Source of the DNA: Pseudomonadota bacterium
Lineage (GTDB): Bacteria > Cyanobacteriota > Vampirovibrionia > Obscuribacterales > Obscuribacteraceae
Assembly: GCA_021324135.1 (NCBI GenBank)
Contig: JAJPJO010000488.1
Span: 1-38,511 of the forward strand
Direction: 5' to 3'
Length of the DNA stretch: 38,511 nt
Shown: in pieces, positions 8,922 to 16,181 of the stretch
Numbering within the stretch: the stretch's first letter is position 1
Layout: the number at the start of each line of letters is the position of its first letter
The notes under the pieces: model-generated
What the model was told of the DNA's origin: nothing
Databases searched by the model: none
Seen by the model: only the letters and a program-made list of their open reading frames with translations
Position numbers and translations under genes: made by a program

Positions 8922-9446
8922 TTAGGGCGAAGCCGGCTTTTCATAATTGTCTCGCGACAAAACCATCGTGCCTGTACCGGCAGCGGCTGCATTATCGCTG
9001 GCGATCGCTTTGCCGTCCTCGCCACCACCCCTGATGGCATAGCTCTTACCGTTGTTCAGAGGTGAATACTCGATCGTGCCGGCAGCCAGTGCCTCCGGCG
9101 CGGCGGAGCGACTGACGCTTAAGTCTGAAACATTCCCCAGAACCGGCCATTCGGCTGTGCCTGTAAATGGATTAGTAGGCGCCTGTCCGACTTTCTTCGC
9201 AGTCGGATCACCACCGGAGAAATAATATTTGAATTCATCGTCTATTTTTGTCGGATAGAGATAAATATGATCCTTCGAATATTTCTCAGCGGCATTTTGC
9301 ACGGCCTTCATATTGGCGCGGACGACGATGGTTTTCGCTTTCTCATTGTATGAGTTGGCAATGTTTGCCTGGCTGCAACCACTCGCTCCACATACAAATG
9401 GAATAAGCGCCATTATTAGAAGAGCACCGTCAGTTTTGCCACTCAT
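8922..9446 (-). CDS. Putative lipoprotein with pseudopilin-like region
   Basis: This 174-residue protein starts at the ATG at 9446, behind purine-rich AGGGG. I prefer this start to one 19 codons upstream because it gives a compact signal sequence (ALLIMALIPFVCGASGC) with a lipobox-like ASGC, making C24 the likely lipidated cysteine. The following helix (NMKAVQNAAEKYSKDH...YPTKIDDEFKYYFSGGDP..NPFTG) resembles the ordering seen in type II secretion pseudopilins and processed pilin-like proteins, but the usual prepilin cleavage site is not evident. It is probably co-transcribed with the PH-like protein gene. Confidence 0.65.
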   Translation of the reverse strand: MSGKTDGALLIMALIPFVCGASGCSQANIANSYNEKAKTIVVRANMKAVQNAAEKYSKDHIYLYPTKIDDEFKYYFSGGDPTAKKVGQAPTNPFTGTAEWPVLGNVSDLSVSRSAAPEALAAGTIEYSPLNNGKSYAIRGGGEDGKAIASDNAAAAGTGTMVLSRDNYEKPASP

Positions 9447-9659
9447 ACCCCTACCCCTAAAATCTACGCCGACTAACACTCTAACCCCGATTCTAATACC
9501 CACTTTCCCATTTCAGATTAAATCAATCCTTTTCCAGTTACCGGCTGTTTTATCGGTTTACCTATACAAAATTATGCTTCCATTTATAAGCGCTTGAGTA
9601 GCCCATAAGCTACCGTGGTACAGGAGGGCTAACGCGCCTCTTTCTCTGAAGGTAGCAAT

Positions 9660-10052
9660 ATGAACGATAAACTCATTCTTTTGGCGAAGACACTTGTGGT
9701 CAAAGTGACGGGACGAGCCCAAAGCGAGGACGAAGACAAGTCTATAGCCAGACTCCAGAAGCTGAGCGAACAACAGAATGCCCGGGCGCAAGAATTGCTG
9801 AGGAAAGTCGAAGAGCAGGCGCAGTATGAGCTTGAAGCCATGAATGCCATGAAAAACGACCCGCTCTCCCAGTCCAGACCACCACAGAATCAGAAGAATG
9901 AGGCATCGCAAATGGCGGCGTCGCACTGGTCGCGCAATCCCGATCGCTATTATCGACAGAACATTCGAACCAGCGATCAATTGGGCGGTGTTGCCGCCGG
10001 TTTCGAGATTGATCCGATCTCGCGCCTGCCTCAAGAGAAAAGGAAAGATTAG
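9660..10052 (+). CDS. Small coiled-coil protein of unknown function
   Basis: This 130-residue soluble protein has a charged helical stretch (residues about 25-65, rich in Glu, Gln, Lys and Arg) compatible with a coiled coil. A flexible Gln/Asn/Pro linker and a C-terminal section with HWSRNPDRYYRQN follow. No signal peptide and no family that I recognise. GAAGG lies about 8 bases before the ATG. It is followed about 100 bases later by the TldD-like pair on the same strand. Confidence 0.6.
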   Translation: MNDKLILLAKTLVVKVTGRAQSEDEDKSIARLQKLSEQQNARAQELLRKVEEQAQYELEAMNAMKNDPLSQSRPPQNQKNEASQMAASHWSRNPDRYYRQNIRTSDQLGGVAAGFEIDPISRLPQEKRKD

Positions 10053-10148
10053 CCTCGCTTTGCAGGCCTTTGGCCTTGTACAGACAGGCAAAGTTAGCTA
10101 GCATATGCCCTGGCTTTCTCAGCCATCCAGCTGACCGATCCTTTGCAT

Positions 10149-12047
10149 ATGCCGCCTCGACCGCTCAAATCACAAGACCTCTTGAAGTTAACCCTGGCTT
10201 GCTTGATTTGCGCCAAGACCAATCTGCTCGATTGCAGAGCGACTTCAGCTGAAGTGCAACAGCCTCAGCAAGATACAAGCAGCCGTACATCGGAATCTAG
10301 CATCGCCTCAGCCGCTGCCGCCAAGCAAATAACCAGTGGCGCAGCCCCCTCGGCTGCCGCTCAAGCCGAGCCCGCGAAAAACAAAAGCGCAATCGCGGAC
10401 GTGCTGCTCGACTCCATGGCAAAGGAGCTCGATCGCAGTTTCAGCAAATTGAAAAACGCAGGCTCAGCCCCACTTTACTTTTTGTCGTACCGAGTTTTTG
10501 ACACCGAAAATCTGACGCTTACCGCTTCATATGGTGCGATCGACACGGACAATCAGCAGCGAAGAAGAATTCTTGATGTTGAGGCGCGAGTTGGCTCGAT
10601 GCAAACGGACAGCAGCCACAAATTGCGTGATACAGACGTTCCATTCGAGCGCTTTTTCCTTGATTCGCGTCAACCGGTCGAATTCTGCATCGACAACGAC
10701 GAGGCCGCGATCCGAACGGCCTTATGGCTGGTGACGGACGACGCGTTCAAACGAGCGCAGCGAAATTATATTCAAGTGCAAGCCAATCGTTCCGTCAAAG
10801 TTTCCGAAGAGGATCAATCCGCTGACTTTTCCCCTGCCAAGCCGGTGGTCAGCGTGGAGTCGAAAACCAAGCCGCAAATCGATGCCCAGTCATGGAAAAA
10901 ACGGTTGCGGCAGCTTTCGGCTATCTACAAAGATTATCCGGAGATTACCGAGTCAAACGTTCACCTCGAAATCGATCTGGACGATCGATACATCACCTCC
11001 AGCGATGGCATTCGAGTCCGCACTCAAGACATGCAATCGCGTATTGCCAGCAGTGTCACGACAGTAGCACCGGATGGCATGGTGTTAAATCTCTACGATA
11101 GTATCGACGTTTTTGATCCTAAAGATCTGCCTGATGACGCCGCGCTCGAAAAGAAATTCAGAAAGTTGGCGGAGTCAATTCTGGCTTTGCGAAAAGCAAA
11201 AATTGCCGAGCCTTATGTCGGACCGGCGATTTTGCGCGGGCGCGCAGCCGGTGTTTTCTTCCACGAAGTTCTCGGGCACCGGGTGGAAGGGCACAGACAA
11301 AAAGACGAGGATGAAGGTCGCACATTCGCCAAGAAAGTCAATCAGAAAATAATGCCTGAGTTCGTCAGCGTTTTCGATGACCCGACTTTGACGCGCATCA
11401 AGAGCAAACTTCTAGTCGGGCATTATTCATACGACAATGAAGGTGTTGCGGCTCAGCGTGTTCCTATAGTAAAGAACGGCATTTTGAAAAACTTTTTGAT
11501 GGGCCGCTCTCCGATTACCAACTTCAACCACTCCAACGGTCATTGCCGATGCCAGCCGGGAAGCAAGCCGGTGGCGCGGCAAGGCAACCTGATTATCGAA
11601 TCCAGCAAGAGCGTACCCTACGAGTCCTTAAAACAACTCCTCGTCAAGGAAGCGCGGCGGCAGGGCAAACCTTACGGTCTAATTTTCGATGAGATTGCCG
11701 GAGGCTTTGCCATAACTCAAGCCTTCATGCCTCAATCCTTTCAACTTCTGCCCTTGCGCGTCACGCGGGTCTGGGCCGATGGCAGACCTGATGAGCTCTT
11801 GCGCGGCGTAAATCTGGTCGGCACTCCGCTTGCCTCACTTGAGACAATCATGTGCGCCGGTGACGATATCGACACGTTTAACGGAGTATGCGGTGCCGAG
11901 TCCGGTTGGGTGCCGGTATCGGCAACATCCCCCAGCTTGCTCGTGCGCACAGTCGAGGTGGCGCGCGAGTGGAAGGAACAGGATAAGCCGCCAATTTTGC
12001 CGCCGCCGAACATCGAGAAGAATAAGTCCAAGCCAACCAAGAAGTGA
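10149..12047 (+). CDS. Exported TldD/PmbA-family metalloprotease-like protein (intact metal site)
   Basis: This 632-residue protein of the TldD/PmbA family starts at the ATG at 10149. An N-terminal hydrophobic stretch (LLKLTLACLICAKTN) looks like a signal sequence, followed by a low-complexity Gln/Ser/Ala region. The core has the metal site HEVLGH (H372, E373, H377) in FFHEVLGHRVEG. Downstream comes a C-terminal block with GVCGAESGWVPV, where C581 matches the third metal ligand of TldD. Known TldD/TldE act in the cytoplasm on peptides such as microcin precursors, so an exported version is unusual. The gene is longer than E. coli tldD (about 480 residues) because of the N-terminal extension. 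Next comes a paralogue 5 bases downstream, probably in the same operon. Substrate unknown. Confidence 0.85.
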   Translation: MPPRPLKSQDLLKLTLACLICAKTNLLDCRATSAEVQQPQQDTSSRTSESSIASAAAAKQITSGAAPSAAAQAEPAKNKSAIADVLLDSMAKELDRSFSKLKNAGSAPLYFLSYRVFDTENLTLTASYGAIDTDNQQRRRILDVEARVGSMQTDSSHKLRDTDVPFERFFLDSRQPVEFCIDNDEAAIRTALWLVTDDAFKRAQRNYIQVQANRSVKVSEEDQSADFSPAKPVVSVESKTKPQIDAQSWKKRLRQLSAIYKDYPEITESNVHLEIDLDDRYITSSDGIRVRTQDMQSRIASSVTTVAPDGMVLNLYDSIDVFDPKDLPDDAALEKKFRKLAESILALRKAKIAEPYVGPAILRGRAAGVFFHEVLGHRVEGHRQKDEDEGRTFAKKVNQKIMPEFVSVFDDPTLTRIKSKLLVGHYSYDNEGVAAQRVPIVKNGILKNFLMGRSPITNFNHSNGHCRCQPGSKPVARQGNLIIESSKSVPYESLKQLLVKEARRQGKPYGLIFDEIAGGFAITQAFMPQSFQLLPLRVTRVWADGRPDELLRGVNLVGTPLASLETIMCAGDDIDTFNGVCGAESGWVPVSATSPSLLVRTVEVAREWKEQDKPPILPPPNIEKNKSKPTKK

Positions 12048-12052
12048 TCGGA

Positions 12053-13936
12053 ATGAGAACCGCACCACATTTGATATCAACATTGGCAGTCATGTGCCTG
12101 GCGCTTGCAGGCGCATGCCGGGCGGCGGAAAGCACTTCGCCTGAAAAGACGGCCAAGCCGAGCGAGAAAGCCGCCAGCGACAATAAGAAGGAAGAGAGCC
12201 CGGATAAAAGTGAATTATCGGAGGCCAAGACAAAGGCAGCAATTCACTCATCGCATAAGCTTGCTGATGATGTACTCTCAAAAGCGCTAACAGATGAGCT
12301 GCTGCGCACGGTTTCGGAGTTGAAAATCAGCAATCGCCAAAAACCGTACTTTGTTGCTTACACAATTCTCGATCATGAGGGTTTCTCCGTCTTTGGCTCT
12401 TTCGGCGCTCTCGATCAGGTCAGCGACCACCGCTACAGGACACTTAAGGCGGATGTGCGAGTCGGCGATTACAAACTGGACAGTTCCGGAAGACAGGGCT
12501 TCTTCAGCTTCATGGATAACCGCCGGGGATCGGCGAGCATAGATGATGATTATGACGCCCTTCGCCATGAGTTGTGGCTCAACACCGACTATCAATACAA
12601 GCGCGCCATTGAGGGACTGGAGAATAAAAAAGCGATTTTGCAGCAAAAGAAAATCGAAGACTTGCCTGATTCGATGAGCAAAGCAGAGCCGGCCGTCTCC
12701 ATGCAGCCGGAAGTGAGGCTGAACGTCAATCGCGACGAATGGCAAAAGACAGTCAGAGATATTTCCGCCCTCTTTCGCAGCTACCCGCAAGTGATCGACT
12801 CAACCGTCATGTTTAGCGGTGAATCGAGGACGCGCTGGTTCGCCAATTCGGAAGGATCGCTCAATCGCGAAAGCTTGCATGGTGTCATGTTTGGTATCAG
12901 CGCCAATGGACAGGCACCTGATGGCATGAGAGTTTCCGATTTTGAGGTCTTCAGCGCCACCGATGAGAAGAAATTGCCCTCACCAGCAGAGTTGGCCCAA
13001 AGAGCTAAGGTCCTGGCAGAGCGCATTCGCGATCTTGCATCGGCGAAAACCATGGAAGATTACCGCGGACCGATTCTTTTTGAGAAGCAGGCGGCCGCGG
13101 AGTTGTTTGCCCAGGCATTGGCTCCCCGACTGGTAAACAAAATAGAATCTTTGAGTGGCTACTCGCGATTCAATCGAGCCAACGAGAAACCCGGGCGGAA
13201 AATACTGCCGACCTATATAAGCGTGATCGACGATCCGCTGGCCACCGAGTTTAACGGCCAACCGCTCAAAGGCGGTTATCTGGTAGACGATGAAGGGGTG
13301 CAGGCGCGCAAAGTCACTCTGGTTGAAAATGGGATTCTCAAAACGTATTGCTCCAGCCGATCTCCAGGCAGAGATGTCAAAGAGAGCAACGGCCATCTCA
13401 TCGATGGTGTCATATCGCCAAGCCAGCTCTTCATCGTCTCTTCCCGCAGCGAACCGTTGGACAAGCTGAAAGAGAAATTGATTGCCCTCGGCAAAGAAGA
13501 AGGTCTCGATTATGTTCTGCTGGTCAGACGCATCTCATCTACTCTATCGTCCCTGGTGACGCCCGGGCGTTCATCATTTTTTTACTCGAGCGAAGATGTG
13601 CAGATGCATCCTCCGACCCTGCTCTATAAGGTTTACGTCAACGACGGACATGAGGAGCTTGTGCGCGGTGCGAAGTTCTCCAGATTGACCCACAGATTGT
13701 TCCGCGACATCACCGCCCTTGCCGATGATGCTGCACCATATCCGGTGTATTATCAATTTGCCTTCGGCTCTTCAAGCAAAACTCTGGTTACACCTTCTGT
13801 GCTGATCTCAGAGATAGACATCGAGCGGGAATCGCACGAAACCGACACGCCCATGATTTTGAAAAATGCTTACTTCGACGAACAAAAGACCAACACAGGG
13901 CAGACGCCGAAGGATGGAACCTCCGGCATCCGCTAG
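12053..13936 (+). CDS. Exported TldD-like paralogue lacking metal ligands
   Basis: This 627-residue paralogue of the preceding gene starts at the ATG at 12053 with a signal-like stretch (LISTLAVMCLALAGACRAAE). It follows the same domain order and shares the KPYFVAYTILD / ISSS-type features and the GVQARKVTLVENGILK block with its neighbour. At the position of HEVLGH it reads AQALAP (A353, Q354, P358), and the Cys-containing block is replaced by YPVYYQFAFGSSSK, so all three metal ligands are missing. In E. coli the TldD/TldE heterodimer likewise has one active and one metal-free subunit, so this protein may be the structural partner of the first. It ends 25 bases from the convergent TonB-domain gene. 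Confidence 0.85.
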   Translation: MRTAPHLISTLAVMCLALAGACRAAESTSPEKTAKPSEKAASDNKKEESPDKSELSEAKTKAAIHSSHKLADDVLSKALTDELLRTVSELKISNRQKPYFVAYTILDHEGFSVFGSFGALDQVSDHRYRTLKADVRVGDYKLDSSGRQGFFSFMDNRRGSASIDDDYDALRHELWLNTDYQYKRAIEGLENKKAILQQKKIEDLPDSMSKAEPAVSMQPEVRLNVNRDEWQKTVRDISALFRSYPQVIDSTVMFSGESRTRWFANSEGSLNRESLHGVMFGISANGQAPDGMRVSDFEVFSATDEKKLPSPAELAQRAKVLAERIRDLASAKTMEDYRGPILFEKQAAAELFAQALAPRLVNKIESLSGYSRFNRANEKPGRKILPTYISVIDDPLATEFNGQPLKGGYLVDDEGVQARKVTLVENGILKTYCSSRSPGRDVKESNGHLIDGVISPSQLFIVSSRSEPLDKLKEKLIALGKEEGLDYVLLVRRISSTLSSLVTPGRSSFFYSSEDVQMHPPTLLYKVYVNDGHEELVRGAKFSRLTHRLFRDITALADDAAPYPVYYQFAFGSSSKTLVTPSVLISEIDIERESHETDTPMILKNAYFDEQKTNTGQTPKDGTSGIR

Positions 13937-13961
13937 ATTTAATTCTCGCAGAGTTCGTCGA

Positions 13962-14852
13962 TCAGAAAGCCGTTCCTGCTGTTGAGAAGGCATCGGTTCC
14001 TGAAGATGCGAATGCATCACCGGTTGTGGTGTGGACAGTATCATATTTGGTGCCATGCCCATAAGCGCTCCAGACATTGTAGTCGAAGGTAAACTGAATA
14101 TCGACCATATCAGGAGAGCCCTGCGGCAGCGGCTTAAATGGCGCAGCGTTTTCGATCGCCTTGAGCGCCGACTGGTCTTCCATCTGATCTCCCGACGCGC
14201 CGGTAAGGGCAATGTTCGATACCGTGCCGTCACGATGAACCTTGAAGGTGACTACGACCTGCTGGCATTCATTCGCCCTGGGAGGAAACCAGGCGCGTTT
14301 GATCCGCCTTTGCAGATCAGCCATATAAGGACCGTAGTCAATGTCACCCTTAGCGGGCTCAGGAGCAGCAGCGATCGGCTGGCAACAATCCTGAGCGCTC
14401 GTCAGAGCCGGCGCCGGTCGACCCAGCCAATTACAATAATTCCAGATCTGGCTCTTGCCGAAGATGCTGCACTCGAGTGTGGACATATCGCAGGCCCGCT
14501 GCACGGAATGCTCATCCATTCCATCGAATGTTAAAACGGTCAAGGCAAAGGCGGCGCAAAACAGCAGGGCAGGCAGGGCGAGCAATATCCCAGCGGCGCG
14601 GATGATTTTTTGCGCTCTTACGCTTAAAACATCAGCCGAGCTGCCCGACAGAAATCGGTTTCCTTTCCCGACATTTATGAGTGACGCGACAGCGACCAGG
14701 GCATAAAATGCCGCAAAAATGCCGACAACAGCGGTCGTAAATGAAAAAGAAGCGTAATTGACGGTCATCCAGATGAAAGCGGTGACCGCCGCGGTGAAAA
14801 ACAAACTGTAGACATAAGGTATTAAGAGGCTGATTAAGCGTTTTCGATTCAT
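13962..14852 (-). CDS. Membrane protein with TonB C-terminal domain
   Basis: This 296-residue protein has three N-terminal membrane helices (about residues 5-30, 35-60 and 85-110) and then a periplasmic part. The last ~100 residues form a TonB/TolA-type C-terminal domain: YMADLQRRIKRAWFPP, VVVTFKVHRDGTVSNIAL, then a conserved FKPLPQGSPDMVDIQFTFDY. Such domains transfer force or bind partners at the outer membrane. No ExbB/ExbD genes are nearby, so a classic siderophore-uptake role is not indicated. Four cysteines lie between the helices and the TonB domain. I prefer ATG 14852 to the more upstream TTG because it begins right before the first helix; neither has a clear ribosome binding site. 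Confidence 0.78.
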   Translation of the reverse strand: MNRKRLISLLIPYVYSLFFTAAVTAFIWMTVNYASFSFTTAVVGIFAAFYALVAVASLINVGKGNRFLSGSSADVLSVRAQKIIRAAGILLALPALLFCAAFALTVLTFDGMDEHSVQRACDMSTLECSIFGKSQIWNYCNWLGRPAPALTSAQDCCQPIAAAPEPAKGDIDYGPYMADLQRRIKRAWFPPRANECQQVVVTFKVHRDGTVSNIALTGASGDQMEDQSALKAIENAAPFKPLPQGSPDMVDIQFTFDYNVWSAYGHGTKYDTVHTTTGDAFASSGTDAFSTAGTAF

Positions 14853-15006
14853 GGAAGTAAACCTGCAAACTGACAGACGAAGCCTATGCTCATCGTGGCT
14901 CAAAGGCGCCGGGCAAACAATAGGGAAAACCCCTGTGTCTTAACTTGCCTTTCGTCGTAAAGACAGCGGTGAATTGAGAATGGTTAAACCGGCGATCAAC
15001 GATCAA

Positions 15007-16113
15007 TCAGTGCCCTGAATTTCGCTCCAACCAGGCGATCGTCTCTTGCAGCGCTTTGTCATTTACGCTTGTATCCTCATACACATAATGATCGCCATCC
15101 TCGACAGTCAAATATTTCCTGTCCTTGGTGCCCAGGTTATCAAAGATGCGCTTGGCTCCTTCAGGCTTTGATTCGCCATCTTTCAGACCCTGAACGATCA
15201 TCACCGGCGTGTCCTTTATTTGCCTGGCGAAACGCTTCGTCTTGTACATGTAGAACTGGCAGGTCATCAGTTCGCTCGGTTCCAGATCAAGCCGCACATT
15301 GGAGTCGTTTTTAAATGCCTGCTGCAATTCTTTTTTTGGCGTAGCGAGCGCCATCAGCTCTTCTCCCTTGTTATATCTCTTATTGCCGGTCGTGAATCGA
15401 CTGCCGACTGAGAGATAGTTTTGAAACGCATTGAAATGCTCGCCGCCCGGCGCTGAAGAGATGACACCGGCTATGGTATCAGGAAACTTGGCTGCCGCCT
15501 CCAGTGCCAGGGCACCGCCCATGGCTTCACCGAGGAGAAACAGCTTGCTGCCCGGCTCTCGTTTGCCAATCGCTTCACTGACCTTGCTGATATCCGAAAG
15601 AGTATTTTTTAAATTCATTTTCCCTTCCGAACCGCGATCGCTCCAGCCGCCGAAACCGCGCAAATCCATGGCATAGACGTTATATCCTTTCTGCGACAGC
15701 TTCGAGGCCAGATCGTCAAAAACACCCCCATGCATGCCGAGCTCATGAAGACAAAGTACGGACGCTTTGCTCTCATTGCTCTTCGATCGCCAGAAAAGAA
15801 TCGCCGGCATGCCATCGATGAGATCGATCTTCTCGGCTGAGATCGAGCGCACCTTTCGCGAGGCAGACTGCTCATCGGACTTTCCTGAGGGTACCGACGG
15901 CTCGCCGCTGGTTTTCTCGGCATCCTTTGCCGCGCTCGACACCTTTTTGCTCTTATTCTTATGGCAGGCAATGAGAACCGGATCAGATCCATCACCAGGG
16001 ACGGTACCACTGTAATCGCTCAATTGAGCCGCCGAACTCGGCGGGATCACCCATGATACAGCCAGACAGGCAGCAATTGTGACACCGGCCACTCTGGATT
16101 TTCCATCGCTCAT
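15007..16113 (-). CDS. Exported alpha/beta hydrolase (monoglyceride lipase-like) with Ser-to-Ala at nucleophile
   Basis: This 368-residue protein starts at ATG 16113, behind GGTGGAG. It has an N-terminal signal sequence (VAGVTIAACLAVSWVIPPSSAA) and a Ser/Lys-rich linker. From about residue 95 it is an alpha/beta hydrolase close to the lysophospholipase/monoglyceride lipase group (LCLHELGMHGG oxyanion-hole region, YAMDLRGFGGWS). The catalytic Asp (D312 in GLKDGES) and His (H342 in EDGDHYV) are in place. The nucleophile elbow, however, reads GEAMGG (A197), where the family has GxSxGG. Read directly from the codons this is GCC, not a serine codon. It may therefore be a pseudoenzyme that binds lipids or proteins, unless another residue serves as nucleophile. 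Confidence 0.83.
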   Translation of the reverse strand: MSDGKSRVAGVTIAACLAVSWVIPPSSAAQLSDYSGTVPGDGSDPVLIACHKNKSKKVSSAAKDAEKTSGEPSVPSGKSDEQSASRKVRSISAEKIDLIDGMPAILFWRSKSNESKASVLCLHELGMHGGVFDDLASKLSQKGYNVYAMDLRGFGGWSDRGSEGKMNLKNTLSDISKVSEAIGKREPGSKLFLLGEAMGGALALEAAAKFPDTIAGVISSAPGGEHFNAFQNYLSVGSRFTTGNKRYNKGEELMALATPKKELQQAFKNDSNVRLDLEPSELMTCQFYMYKTKRFARQIKDTPVMIVQGLKDGESKPEGAKRIFDNLGTKDRKYLTVEDGDHYVYEDTSVNDKALQETIAWLERNSGH

Positions 16114-16181
16114 CGCTCTCCACCTCTTGAAGATTACCGAAATAAAATGTCTTGAAGCCGTCATCATCAATTTATATCTCT

